A stretch of 64,000 nucleotides of DNA from Acidocella aquatica (GCF_030160635.1 NZ_BSOS01000067.1:306617-370616), one strand, 5' to 3'; positions 45,766 through 55,240 are shown, counted from the stretch's first letter. A program made the numbers and translations. Notes: generated by a model not told the origin, from the sequence alone.

Positions 45766-46911
45766 ATGAAAGATGAAAATACGTCCAATACATCGATTGA
45801 TAAGCTTGCTATCGATGTATCAACCTTGGTGATGCCATCTATATCTCTTGATGTATCTGATTCAATAATGAACACATATGTGACACTTCGTGCTGCAGAG
45901 ACTGTGCAGAATCAATATGATGCAATTTTAGTTAATGCGAAGGATAAAGAAGGCTGGTTTCATTATGTGCATAGCCGAGTGGAACCTGCGGATGAGCTTA
46001 GATTAAACTTTTTGAATGATATTGTAGTTTCTGGACATTGCTATGTGTCAAAAGAGAGTCAACTAATCACTAGCCGGTCGCCGACGGGGCAGACAACCGT
46101 TAGGTTTGTAGAGCAAGAAAAACAGTCACTGAGCGAATTTTTGGGGACCAAGCGATTAATCCAATGTGATAAACCTGCATTACCTATCGCCGGGCCTGGT
46201 CATCTAATATGGGGCCATTGGTTGATTGATTTTCTGCCCCGCCTCGGAGTTGCGCAAAGTATACTCGGCCGTTCACTTAAGAAATTTATCATTCCAATTC
46301 CGTCTGATACTCCAAATTGGGTCTTTGAACTCGTCAATTTTTTCTGTGGAATTGGAAAAGATCGATTCTTGCTCTTCGATCGGGGCACTGAGGCCGTATT
46401 CTGCCGTGAGGGCGCCATTCCATCATTTGTGCACAGCGAAGGACTTCACTCATTCATTTTAGAGTTTTATCGTCCCTATGTGCGGGATAGTCCCATTGGT
46501 TACCCGAAGAAAATTTGTGTATCGAGGAAAGCTATGGGGCCGACACAGAGTGTAAGGCGCATATTTGCGCAACAAGATTATTTTGAGAATGTCGCTCGTG
46601 TTCATGGTTTTTCCATTGTTTACCCTGAATCACTTTCGTTCCGTCAGCAGGTTGATCTCTTTTCAGGCGCGGATATCGTTGCAGGTGAATATGGTTCTGG
46701 ATTGCATAGCACCATTTTTTCAAATCCGGGAGCTATTATCGGACAATTTTGTATGCCAAATTCCTATCAAAGCAGAATTGCAGCTTGTTGCGGGCATAGG
46801 TCGGTGTTTCTATTTCCTGATCAAGAAGCAACTGATGAAGTTGGCATTAGACACTATGAAGTCGCTGAAAATCAAATTGATAATTTTTTTGATGCGATGG
46901 ATCGCATATGA
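45766..46911 (+). CDS. GT61-like glycosyltransferase
   Basis: A 381-residue protein matching the DUF563/GT61 pattern. It shows GHWLIDFLPRLGVAQ in the middle, a KKICVSRKAMGPTQSVRR segment and the hallmark FSGADIVAGEYGSGLHSTIFSNPGAIIGQF near the C-terminus. GT61 enzymes transfer pentoses or other sugars. It is notably A+T-rich, unlike the backbone, pointing to transfer from another genome. It is preceded by a 135-base A+T-rich spacer. Confidence 0.82.
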   Translation: MKDENTSNTSIDKLAIDVSTLVMPSISLDVSDSIMNTYVTLRAAETVQNQYDAILVNAKDKEGWFHYVHSRVEPADELRLNFLNDIVVSGHCYVSKESQLITSRSPTGQTTVRFVEQEKQSLSEFLGTKRLIQCDKPALPIAGPGHLIWGHWLIDFLPRLGVAQSILGRSLKKFIIPIPSDTPNWVFELVNFFCGIGKDRFLLFDRGTEAVFCREGAIPSFVHSEGLHSFILEFYRPYVRDSPIGYPKKICVSRKAMGPTQSVRRIFAQQDYFENVARVHGFSIVYPESLSFRQQVDLFSGADIVAGEYGSGLHSTIFSNPGAIIGQFCMPNSYQSRIAACCGHRSVFLFPDQEATDEVGIRHYEVAENQIDNFFDAMDRI

Positions 46912-47083
46912 TAGAATCTCACGAATCCAACGATCGATAGATATGCCTCAAGGTTATGTTTGCGCTGAAAAAATGCTCGATAAATGAGGTCTTGGAGTTG
47001 TTTTACTCACACACTATTGTATAATTTATTCTATCAAAATTTAGATGTTTTTTTCTAGAGAAATTATGTGTGGAGCTACAGGT

Positions 47084-48034
47084 ATGGGCGATACGATAGT
47101 CCTTTTTCGGACTCATTATTATGATGATTATCTTGGAAGTCTGGCGGATAAAATAATTCTTCAAACAAAATGCGACGTCTGTTTCGTGGTTGATGAACGG
47201 GAAAAAACTGTCGAGATACCGCAGCGGTTTCATAAAGTAAGTCATACCATTGAAGCTATTACAGATTTGGGGATATTTACTGACTGCTCAAATGTGTTTT
47301 GGCGCTGTGGTGATTATATTTTTTATAATGCTTTGAAATATTTCCATGAAGCAACATTATTTTGGATAATAGAACCAGACATACTGATAAACTTTGAAAA
47401 CCTTTCTGATTTTTTTGAGCCATTGGCAGCAAAGCCAGAAATCGATTTTCTTGCACTTTTATATGGTCCAAGAGATTCATCCTGGGGACATAATTTCAAT
47501 GCGATGAAGAAATTTCACGATAACGTTTACGGGTGCTCTTATTCGTTTATGAGACTTTCCCGTGAGGCAGTTCGATATCTTCTTTGCGAGCGACAAAATT
47601 TAACAAAAAAATACTTTATGACATCAGAAAATGAGGAAAAATTATCTGAATATTTCTGGCCCAACGATGAAGGGTTTACGGCAACCAAACTGTTCGAGGC
47701 TGGGTTTAAAATAGCGGATATGAATTCCTTAGGTAGAATCGTATATACTGCCAAAAGCCTTTATGAAGGTCCGTTTTCGCCCAAAAAATTAGCTCAGTTA
47801 GGACATGATAATTTGATTTATCATCATGTCTTCACAGGAAAAGAATACACACGAAGAGCATTAAAAAGCCTTGAGTGGGAAAACATTGCGATGTCGTCGA
47901 CAGAGAACTTTTATAATAGATTCCATAGACCTGACATTTATTCCAGCTTGGCTGAAGAAGATTCGTTCGAAGGAATTCATGAGTATATTATTCGATTTTC
48001 TGAGATTCTTTTAGAGCGAGCGTGGGCCAAATAG
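47084..48034 (+). CDS. Uncharacterised glycosyltransferase-like protein
   Basis: About 316 residues when read from the ATG at 47084 (GGAG upstream); a longer form from 47045 is possible. IVLFRTHYYDDYLGSLADKI opens it, CDVCFVVDER follows, and TLFWIIEPDILINFENLSDFFE resembles the DxD-like segment of GT-A glycosyltransferases. I cannot place it in a defined family. The context of glycosyltransferases and a sulfotransferase suggests a sugar-related role. It is A+T-rich and has no membrane segment or signal peptide. Confidence 0.6.
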   Translation: MGDTIVLFRTHYYDDYLGSLADKIILQTKCDVCFVVDEREKTVEIPQRFHKVSHTIEAITDLGIFTDCSNVFWRCGDYIFYNALKYFHEATLFWIIEPDILINFENLSDFFEPLAAKPEIDFLALLYGPRDSSWGHNFNAMKKFHDNVYGCSYSFMRLSREAVRYLLCERQNLTKKYFMTSENEEKLSEYFWPNDEGFTATKLFEAGFKIADMNSLGRIVYTAKSLYEGPFSPKKLAQLGHDNLIYHHVFTGKEYTRRALKSLEWENIAMSSTENFYNRFHRPDIYSSLAEEDSFEGIHEYIIRFSEILLERAWAK

Positions 48035-48272
48035 TTTAAGAAAAAATTTTTACTTGTAACGGTCAAAAATAAATCTAATTTTGGAGATCGCAATCATTTT
48101 GGGGGCTTCACGAAAAATAAGCCGCCGCCCCGTTGTGAATCTAAAATTTTTTATGGGATCACAATAGAAAAATTTAATACGGAATCAAAATATTTATTTG
48201 TATAGTTGATAATGAAATTGAAACGTTGTTTGGGCGAGATTTACCAAACAATTTTCAATAGAGGTTTCGCTC

Positions 48273-48716
48273 CTAAATCTGCTCAGCCACGATCGCAACC
48301 AAAGCAACCCCCAGAACACGAGCGTCATTTGTCCGTTCGGCCTGCTTGGGTGAAACCGCCTGTGGAATATAGAACTGAATTTCCATATCCTCCGCCCCGG
48401 ATGAAACATCCTCGATGCCGATAATGGTTTTCTCATGCACCACGCGGAATGTCTTGAGCTTGCCGTTCACAAAAATCAGCACTTCTTGCGCGGGGCTGCC
48501 CGCGGGAACATATCCCCACAGGCTGATCGCCAGGGAACACCGGCCCGGCACCCCCGGCAATGTTACCACCCCGGCCTTGCCCTCGCTCCACACAAAACCT
48601 TTTTCCGGCTCGCCCCAGCCGCGTGTTAAATATTCATTACCATTCAGCCCGTTGCCAAACCGGTAAACACCGCCGGGCGCCGCAACGTCCCGCTCTTTTA
48701 TCTGGTTAACTTCCAT
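48273..48716 (-). CDS. Hypothetical beta-sandwich-like protein
   Basis: A 147-residue protein with YRFGNGLNGNEYLTRGWGEPEKGFVWSEGKAGVV and repeated beta-type stretches (EVLIFVNGKLKTFRVV). This resembles the small beta domains attached to bacterial polymerases and glycosyltransferases. The ATG at 48716 is chosen over the GTG at 48725 because AAGGAG sits 8 bases ahead of it. It follows the 1005-residue transferase stop by 12 bases, so it is probably co-translated with it. Function is unknown. Confidence 0.6.
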   Translation of the reverse strand: MEVNQIKERDVAAPGGVYRFGNGLNGNEYLTRGWGEPEKGFVWSEGKAGVVTLPGVPGRCSLAISLWGYVPAGSPAQEVLIFVNGKLKTFRVVHEKTIIGIEDVSSGAEDMEIQFYIPQAVSPKQAERTNDARVLGVALVAIVAEQI

Positions 48717-48728
48717 CAGGCTCACTCC

Positions 48729-51700
48729 TTAAGCATGTTCAAAACCGGCAACATTGGATGTTTCGGCCTTTGGATCGGCAATAATCCGGCGGATTAATGC
48801 CCCAAACCCTTCCAGGTTGCAATCACGCTCTATCAGCCTGGTCTGCAACCCTTGGTTCGCCCGCCAGGCTTTTGCGCTGGCCGCCAGGTTGCGAATAGCC
48901 GCCGCCATCGGCTCCGGCTCCGCCGGCGTTGCCGCGATTTCCTCCTGTAACCAGCCAAGCTGGCGGGCCAGCAGATCAGTCATCACCACAGGCACGCCAT
49001 GGCTGGCGGCCTCATGCACCTTCATAGGCACCCCGGCGGCAAAGCGCGTCGGCGCCACCATGATGAGCGCATTATTGTATACGGTGGTCATGTCCGGCGG
49101 GTCGCTGATAACCTTATAGTGATGCAACAAACCGGCGGATTTCACGAACGCCGCCGCCTTGCTCCCCGCAATCACAAAATTCACGCCCGGCAGGTCTGAG
49201 AGAAGAGGGCGGACCGCACGGTCAAACCAGAGCAGGCCATCAGCGTTCGGGCCGTCCTTTTGGGCATAGGACCCAACCAGAACAATATCAGTCCGGCTTT
49301 TGAAGGGGGCGGGCTTTGGCTGAACGGGGAGCGCATGGCCAAGAATGGACACCGGAATCCGCAGCCCGCGCTCCTTAAAGCTATGGCGCAGCGTGTCCCG
49401 GTCCAGCTCATTAACCACGCAAATATGGTCAACCCCGTCCAGATGCTCCATCTCCTCAAGCAGCAAATCAGACAAATCCGCCGGTTGCCCAACAAGTTGC
49501 GCGTAGGCAAAGCGGCGGCTTGCCGCGATCGCCTCGGTGTCCAGAATGATCTGCGTTTTCGCGAAAAACTCGGGGCAAGCCTGCCGCCAGTTTTTCAGAT
49601 ATGATAAATTATGCGTGCGGGAGAGCCAGATCGTGTCATACACGCCGACCCGTTCCGCCAAAAACGCTTCGATGTTTGTGACATTTACATTTGTCAAAAT
49701 TTCCTGGCGCCGCGCGTGTTCGCCGCCGGGAAAATACGACGGCCACTTATTATTATGCAGCCCCAAAATGGACACCAGGCCGCACTCGTCCTGAAGGATT
49801 TCAGCAACCTTGGCGGATCGCACAAAGCCCATGCCTTTGGTCGGGTCCGGGATCATATCCTCGATAAACAAGGTGCGCCGGCCAGAGACGTGCCGGACCT
49901 TGGCCCGCTCGATATTCGCAACCGATGCTGGCAAGCAATCGTCCAAAAACGCGCGGTGCTTTTTAGCGAAATAGCGCTGGTTCCGGCGCATGAGCGCCAG
50001 TGGTTCCTCCCGAAGCGCCGATGAGCCGAACTCATAGTGCCACACGACGATGCGCGGGTCATAAACCACGCGCTTCCCGCGCTCCCAGACACGTAGGCAA
50101 AAGTCTGTTTCCTCATAATAGGCCGGCGCATACGCTTCGTCGAACCTGCCCATCTCTTCCCAGTCTGAACGAGGAATGGCAAGAAAGCACCCGGAACAAA
50201 AATCCACATCATAAGCAAAATTGACCTGGCCATCGAGCGGGTCTCTATCGCGGCCATAGCCAAGGCAGGTTCCGTCTCGCCATACGATTGAGCCTCCCTC
50301 CTGCAGGCGGCCGTGCATGCGGATAATTTTTGCCCCGACGGCCCCGATGCTGGAATCGGCATCCAGCGTTTCAACGGCCAGGTCTATTGCGCGAGGCGTG
50401 AGCTCCAGGTCATTGTTCAACAATAAAATGATCCGCCCCGTGGCAATTTCCGCGGCACGATTAACGGCAATTGTGAAGCCGAGATTCTCATCCGCCCGCA
50501 AATATTTGATTTGCGGATTGATGGTTGGAAGATTTCTCGTTTCATCGACGGATGCGTTATCAAATACAATAATTTCCAGGCTGGCCTGCGAGCTGTATAC
50601 GGCGGAAATTATGCAATTTGCAGTCTGTTCATAGTTTTCGCGGGCAATAATGATAATAGAAACATCAGGTTTCTGGCCTTCAGGCGTAAATTTCAGGACA
50701 CCCAATTGATTGGCATTAAGCGTACAACGCCTCTCATAAATTCCCTTCCCCATATTCTCCTGAATATCCAAGGCCGCAAGCGGGGGAGCTATCGATAACC
50801 GGCGATTTTGACGATGGCTCAGAAAATGGAAAAATGGCGATTGAGGTGTGGCTACTTCAGTCGCGGCTTTCATATTGGTATAAAAATAATAATGTGGATC
50901 AAATCCCTCGAAGGGACGACGCCACTCGTTCATACCATGTAGGATGAAGTGCTCATAACCCCCAGAAAAAATCCCTGCAGCTACTGCAGCCTGAACTTCT
51001 GGTTCGTTTTGCAGATAATATTTTTCATCAAAATAAGCTGATGGCGAGAGCTGTTGAGCTTTAACATTGAGTAAATAATATTTGATAAAATTGCTCGGCG
51101 TTACTGTCCGGCCCCAATCATATTTTTCCTTCATCCACCCATAGTCAAGTAGTGGCTTGAAAAAAGCTCCAACGCGGTCGTCATCTAAAAGAAAGACTTT
51201 CAGATCGTCTTGGCTTAATGGAAAATCAGGTTTGCTATGTAGCCTGCTTGCAAAACGAACAGTCCAGTGTGGCGCCCGGCGCTCTCCAATGCCCACTAAT
51301 AGGTAATGAGAATAGCGGTCGTTAAAGCCGCCAAAGCGCAAATTTTCCTCGTTTAGATCGGGGCAGTTGTTCTTATAAAACTCACCATCGAAAAACCAAG
51401 TAGGGCTTAGATCTGTAAGCGCACCAATAATTGCGTAATGCTCAAACCCACTAGACCAATGGCCCAATTGTATTTGCCGAGCGACATCAGGGTACTTTGA
51501 AATGTAATAATTTTCATCAAACAATGAGTTTGGCGAAAGGCATGCTCGTGAGCCTACGGTCAGGTAATGCTCCAAGTAAGCTTCCTTTGAGCTTACTGTC
51601 GGCATCAGACCTTCTCTAAGGCATTGATTTATATAGTAATCTATGTCGAAGTAAAACCAGGGCTTGTCATGTCTAATGTCGGTGGATAATTCCTGTAAAA

Positions 51701-51746
51701 TTGTCACGCTGCTAAACATCTCCAAATAAACATCGACAGCCCTCAT
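48729..51746 (-). CDS. Bifunctional GT2-GT4 glycosyltransferase with DYY repeats
   Basis: A 1005-residue protein. The N-terminal ~310 residues contain about five short repeats of the type FDxxYYxxxxPDV (FDENYYISKYPDVA, FDEKYYLQNEPEVQ, FDPHYYFYTNM). Residues ~360-600 are a GT2 domain: VSIIIIARENYEQTANCI, NNDLELTPRAI (DxD equivalent), and the acidic EETDFCLRVW. Residues ~630-990 are a GT-B/GT4-type domain with APTRFAAGVPMKVHEAASHGVPVVMTDL. It would add two sugars in succession. It reads opposite to the preceding cargo genes. Confidence 0.88.
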   Translation of the reverse strand: MRAVDVYLEMFSSVTILQELSTDIRHDKPWFYFDIDYYINQCLREGLMPTVSSKEAYLEHYLTVGSRACLSPNSLFDENYYISKYPDVARQIQLGHWSSGFEHYAIIGALTDLSPTWFFDGEFYKNNCPDLNEENLRFGGFNDRYSHYLLVGIGERRAPHWTVRFASRLHSKPDFPLSQDDLKVFLLDDDRVGAFFKPLLDYGWMKEKYDWGRTVTPSNFIKYYLLNVKAQQLSPSAYFDEKYYLQNEPEVQAAVAAGIFSGGYEHFILHGMNEWRRPFEGFDPHYYFYTNMKAATEVATPQSPFFHFLSHRQNRRLSIAPPLAALDIQENMGKGIYERRCTLNANQLGVLKFTPEGQKPDVSIIIIARENYEQTANCIISAVYSSQASLEIIVFDNASVDETRNLPTINPQIKYLRADENLGFTIAVNRAAEIATGRIILLLNNDLELTPRAIDLAVETLDADSSIGAVGAKIIRMHGRLQEGGSIVWRDGTCLGYGRDRDPLDGQVNFAYDVDFCSGCFLAIPRSDWEEMGRFDEAYAPAYYEETDFCLRVWERGKRVVYDPRIVVWHYEFGSSALREEPLALMRRNQRYFAKKHRAFLDDCLPASVANIERAKVRHVSGRRTLFIEDMIPDPTKGMGFVRSAKVAEILQDECGLVSILGLHNNKWPSYFPGGEHARRQEILTNVNVTNIEAFLAERVGVYDTIWLSRTHNLSYLKNWRQACPEFFAKTQIILDTEAIAASRRFAYAQLVGQPADLSDLLLEEMEHLDGVDHICVVNELDRDTLRHSFKERGLRIPVSILGHALPVQPKPAPFKSRTDIVLVGSYAQKDGPNADGLLWFDRAVRPLLSDLPGVNFVIAGSKAAAFVKSAGLLHHYKVISDPPDMTTVYNNALIMVAPTRFAAGVPMKVHEAASHGVPVVMTDLLARQLGWLQEEIAATPAEPEPMAAAIRNLAASAKAWRANQGLQTRLIERDCNLEGFGALIRRIIADPKAETSNVAGFEHA

Positions 51747-52378
51747 ATAAGGAACTGTGCAAGATTACCGTAACCGCAGGAGTTGTCCAATAGTTGGTAT
51801 GCCGGATTTATGAAGAAGTTGGCGGGAATGAGCGATTGGTCTTTGGCTACGCCCATCCCCATTCTTAGGCTGGGTTGACCGGATGCATTGGGCTCCCAAG
51901 GGGGCGGAACCATCTCACAAATCGGTGAACGCTTCCGGGAGGGTGTAGCATCCGTTCTGGACAGTCTATTCAGCGTTTATTTCGGCACTTGCGGGGCTGC
52001 GGCGTCGGCCGGTGTTCCACTGTTGAAGAGGTCATTAATCGGACAATTTTCACCCCGGCGGGATTTTAAATAAATGGTCACAGTGCCATGACACAATAAC
52101 GTAATGTGATTTGGCTGTGGGTCAATTGTTGGGTCAAAATGGGCTAAAAAATTTATAACTAATTGAAAAATATTAAAACATCTTCATTGGTTAGACGGAT
52201 GAAATGGTTGGCTTTTTCTTGACGCTTATCTTCGAATTGGTAAAGATTAGCTTAAATACTGGGTATATTATAGTTCTTTATCGTAATGTTAGCATGTTGT
52301 GGGTCATTTTGTGGGTAGAAAAAATTTGATTAACTGTATATTATTGAAAAATAACAGATTTTTATTGAGTTGGGCGGA
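51747..52378. other. Non-coding right end of the island
   Basis: A ~630-base stretch with no convincing gene. A 61-codon frame (51888-52073) matches nothing I recognise and could be a fragment. The right-hand 250 bases are A+T-rich and carry four GTGGGT/TTGGGT repeats (52115-52136 and 52297-52318), described separately. Decayed insertion-sequence DNA is possible. Confidence 0.4.
52297..52318 (+). promoter_or_regulatory. Putative integrase arm-binding repeats, right
   Basis: TTGTGGGTCA (52297) and TTTGTGGGTAG (52308-52318) in an 11-base tandem, with a further pair at 52116-52136 (TGTGGGTCA, TGTTGGGTCA). The second matches the left-end repeat at 33953 exactly. Confidence 0.5.
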
Positions 52379-52392
52379 CACCCTCTCCGCCA
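52379..52392 (+). repeat. Right attachment repeat (attR core)
   Basis: CACCCTCTCCGCCA, identical to the 3' end of tRNA-Ser at 33830-33843. It marks the right boundary of the island. Confidence 0.85.
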
Positions 52393-52456
52393 CTTTATAT
52401 TCCAGGCCACAACTCACCGGCCGATGGCTGGCTATGAGCAACACGGGTATTTTTTG

Positions 52457-53200
52457 ATGTGTGAATTTTGCGGTGTGGTTTCGCGGCGGGTTTTTTGTGC
52501 CGGGGGGCTGGCGTTGACGATGGCGCGCGGGGCGGCGGCGGGCGGGCGGCCGCCGGGGGTGGTGGAGCCTGGTTTGCGGGTGAAGGGCACGGGCGGCGGG
52601 CGTACTGTGGCGGTGACGCTGGATGCGTGCCCGGGGCGGTTTGATCCGCGGATTGCCGATGTGCTGGTGGCGAAGGGGATTCCCGTCACGATTTTTGTGA
52701 CGGCGATCTGGATGCGCTGGAACCCCGATGGGTTGGCGTATTTTTTGGCGCGGCCGGATATTTTTACGCTGGAGAACCATGGGGCGCGGCATCTGCCGCC
52801 GGTGTTGGGGGATGCGCTGGTGTATGGTCTGGCGCCTGCCGGAACGGTGGAGGCGATCCGTGCAGAGGTTCTGGACGGGGCGGCGGCGGTGGCGAAGGCG
52901 ACCGGCCGGCAGCCGCGGTGGTATCGGGGGGCGGCGGGGCTTTATAGTCCGGCGGCGATTCCGGTGATTGAGGCGTTGGGGTTTAAGGTGGCGGGCTATT
53001 CGTTGAATGCCGACCAGGGAGCTTCCTTGCCGCCGGAGATGGTGGCGCGGCGGCTTGAGGCGGCCGAGGATGGGGATGTGACGGAGGGGCATATCAACCA
53101 GCCGCGCCGGGTCAGCGGGGCGGGGATTGCCGCCGGGTTGGTGGCGTTGCGGGCGGCGGGTGTGCGGTTTGTGGGGCTGGATGAGGCGATGGCGGGGTGA
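52457..53200 (+). CDS. Polysaccharide deacetylase family protein (Tat signal)
   Basis: A 247-residue NodB-fold protein. The N-terminus carries a twin-arginine signal, SRRVFCAGGLAL (residues ~9-20), so it is probably exported folded. The NodB motifs are variant: VTLDACPGRFDP in place of TFDDGP, NHGARH as the metal-binding His pair, WYRGAAGLYSP as motif 3. It would remove acetyl groups from a glycan. The start at 52457 is preferred to MAGYEQ at 52424, because it places the Tat motif at the terminus. It is the first backbone gene right of the island and overlaps the next gene. Confidence 0.75.
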   Translation: MCEFCGVVSRRVFCAGGLALTMARGAAAGGRPPGVVEPGLRVKGTGGGRTVAVTLDACPGRFDPRIADVLVAKGIPVTIFVTAIWMRWNPDGLAYFLARPDIFTLENHGARHLPPVLGDALVYGLAPAGTVEAIRAEVLDGAAAVAKATGRQPRWYRGAAGLYSPAAIPVIEALGFKVAGYSLNADQGASLPPEMVARRLEAAEDGDVTEGHINQPRRVSGAGIAAGLVALRAAGVRFVGLDEAMAG

Positions 53201-53628
53201 TTGTGGACGGGTTGCGGATGAGTGTGACGGCGGCGCCGGACCCGCAGGCCCGGGCCGCGTTGGTGGCGGGGTTGGTGGAGTTTCATGAGCATCTGCTGGG
53301 GCCTGCGGAGTCCTGTCCGCTGGCTGTGCTGCTGCATGACGCGCGCGATGCGTTGCGGGGCGGGCTTTGGGGGCGCAGCGGGCATGGCTGGTTGTTTATA
53401 GAGTTGTTGTTTGTGCCGGAGGCGTTGCGGGGGCGGGGGCTGGGGGGCGAGTTGCTGGCCGCGGCCGAGGTTGAGGCTGTGGCGCGCGGGTGTGGCGGGG
53501 TTTGGCTGGATACGATGAATCCGGCGGCGCTGCCGTTTTATTTGCGCCATGGGTATGAGAGTTTTGGTGAGTTGGCGGATTATCCGGCGGGCAACCGGCG
53601 GGTGTTTTTGCGCAGGCGGCTGGGGTGA
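53197..53628 (+). CDS. GNAT-family acetyltransferase
   Basis: A 143-residue N-acetyltransferase fold. WLFIELLFVPEALRGRGLGGELLAAAE is motif A, with the acetyl-CoA loop RGRGLG; LDTMNPAALPFYLRHGYESFG is motif B. The GTG start overlaps the deacetylase stop (GTGA), suggesting co-translation. The acceptor is unknown. Confidence 0.85.
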   Translation: MIVDGLRMSVTAAPDPQARAALVAGLVEFHEHLLGPAESCPLAVLLHDARDALRGGLWGRSGHGWLFIELLFVPEALRGRGLGGELLAAAEVEAVARGCGGVWLDTMNPAALPFYLRHGYESFGELADYPAGNRRVFLRRRLG

Positions 53629-53675
53629 AATGCCAGGTGGTGGCGCCGGGGGGCGGCGCGTGGCATGGTGGTGGG

Positions 53676-53876
53676 ATGACAAACTCTGAAATGACAACAG
53701 ACCAGGCCGTGGAACTCAAACGCTTGCAGGCAGCACTTGTGCTGGCGCAGAAGCGGGCGGCGGAAGCGCTGCGGACTTACGGCACGCCGCTGGCGGGCAA
53801 ATTGCTGCAGCGGGCCGAGGCCGAGGCGGCGAAGGTCGTGAAGATCAAGCAGCAGATTGAGGCGCTTACGCTTTAG
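53676..53876 (+). CDS. Small helical hypothetical protein
   Basis: A 66-residue protein, nearly all helical and charged (ELKRLQAALVLAQKRAAEAL ... AEAEAAKVVKIKQQIEAL), probably a short coiled coil. It starts at ATG 53676 with GGTGG upstream and lies 47 bases after the acetyltransferase gene on the same strand. No known family. Confidence 0.5.
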   Translation: MTNSEMTTDQAVELKRLQAALVLAQKRAAEALRTYGTPLAGKLLQRAEAEAAKVVKIKQQIEALTL

Positions 53877-53926
53877 CGGGTGTGATTGTTTCGTGTTGAC
53901 ACGCGTCAGCCTCAAACGATCAGACT

Positions 53927-55228
53927 TTAGAGCATAAATTCGATCAGGCGGGCGCGGAATTCGTTCAGCCGTTCGTTGAGGCTGCGGCGGCGCCAGTTGG
54001 TTAGGGTGATTTCGGTTGAGGCGGCGGTGTCCTTGCGGAACTGGGTTTCCATTTCGGCGCCAAAGGTTTGGCCGAGGACGACTGCGTCGATCTCGTTGTT
54101 GAAAACGACGCTGCGCCAGTCGAGGTTGGCGGAGCCGACGAGGGACCAGGCGCCGTCAATCACCGCGGTTTTGGCGTGTAGCACGGCGCCGTGGCGTTCG
54201 TAGATGTGCACGCCGGCCTCCAGTAAATCGCCATAATTCGCGCGGCCGGCGGCGATGGATGAATCGCTTGTGCTGGTGCTGGGGACGATGATGCGCACGT
54301 CGACGCCGCGGCGGGCGGCGCATTGCAGGGCGTTCAGCAGGTCTGGCGGCGGGGCGAAGAAGCCGGTGGTGAGGTGGATGGATTTGCGCGCCGCGGCGAT
54401 GGCCGTGAGCAGGGTTTTGTAGATGGCGGGGTGGGAGTCTTTTGGGGAGCCGTCGAGCGCCTGCACGGTGGAATCGCCCTGCGGGGCGGTGCTGGTGGGC
54501 GGTGGGGCGGGGATGGGCGGGCCTTTTTGTTCGGTCCAGGTTTGCATGAAGAGCTGTTCGAAAACGCTGACCACGGGGCCGGTGACCTCTACATCGGTAT
54601 CGCGCCAGGGCATTTTGGCGGGGTCTGAGGAGGCGGGGGCGGCGTAGCGGTGGTTTTTGTAGGCGTGGTTTTCGTAGACCTGGGCGATGTTGATGCCGCC
54701 GGTGAAGGCGATGGCGCCGTCGATGATCAGGAGTTTGCGGTGGTCGCGGCGGTTGATGTCCATGGTGAGCATCGAGGCCGGGGTGAGGGGGCTGTAGGTC
54801 AGGACGTTCACGCCGTTGCGGCGCAGATCGTCAAAGAGGCCGGGTGGGGCGTTGGTGCCGTAGGCGTCGTAGATGAGGTCGACTTGTATGCCCAGGGCGT
54901 GTTCGGCGATAAGTAGTTGGGCGAATTCAACGGCGATGGGGCCGTCGAACTCATAGCTTTCCAGGTCGATGCGCTGTTTGGCGCCGCTGATGGCGGATTG
55001 CATGGCGGCGTAGGTGGTGGGGCCGTTTTCGAGCAGGTGGACGCTGTTGCCGGGCACGAAGGGGGTGTTAGTGAGCTTTATGCTCTCCGCGCGCATGATG
55101 GTGAGGGCTTGAGCCTCGTTGGCGGTCGGGATGTCGCAGGCGAGGTCGGGGTCAATCTGGGGCATGGTGACGCAACCCGTGAGGGTGGTCAGCGCGAGGA
55201 TGGCGGCGCGGCGGAGCCTGGAGCTCAA
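53927..55228 (-). CDS. Phospholipase D-like / cardiolipin synthase-like lipoprotein
   Basis: A 433-residue protein with two HKD motifs: HRKLLIIDG near residue 160 and HAKTAVIDG near 350. SANLDWRSVVFNNE follows the second, as in cardiolipin synthases. The N-terminus (LTTLTGC) looks like a lipobox, so it may be a periplasm-facing lipoprotein. It either joins phosphatidylglycerol units to make cardiolipin or cleaves phosphodiesters. The C-terminal RRSLNERLNEFRARLIEFM is typical of cardiolipin synthase-like proteins. No partner is in the operon. Confidence 0.87.
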   Translation of the reverse strand: MSSRLRRAAILALTTLTGCVTMPQIDPDLACDIPTANEAQALTIMRAESIKLTNTPFVPGNSVHLLENGPTTYAAMQSAISGAKQRIDLESYEFDGPIAVEFAQLLIAEHALGIQVDLIYDAYGTNAPPGLFDDLRRNGVNVLTYSPLTPASMLTMDINRRDHRKLLIIDGAIAFTGGINIAQVYENHAYKNHRYAAPASSDPAKMPWRDTDVEVTGPVVSVFEQLFMQTWTEQKGPPIPAPPPTSTAPQGDSTVQALDGSPKDSHPAIYKTLLTAIAAARKSIHLTTGFFAPPPDLLNALQCAARRGVDVRIIVPSTSTSDSSIAAGRANYGDLLEAGVHIYERHGAVLHAKTAVIDGAWSLVGSANLDWRSVVFNNEIDAVVLGQTFGAEMETQFRKDTAASTEITLTNWRRRSLNERLNEFRARLIEFML

Positions 55229-55240
55229 AGCCGGGAAATC

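Noticed and set aside
51888..52073. A 61-codon frame near the island right end, considered as a transposase remnant
   Set aside because: No transposase motif or terminal repeats could be seen; kept only as a note on the non-coding stretch.
33844..52378. Prophage
   Set aside because: No capsid, tail, lysis or replication genes were found despite integrase and excisionase-like genes.
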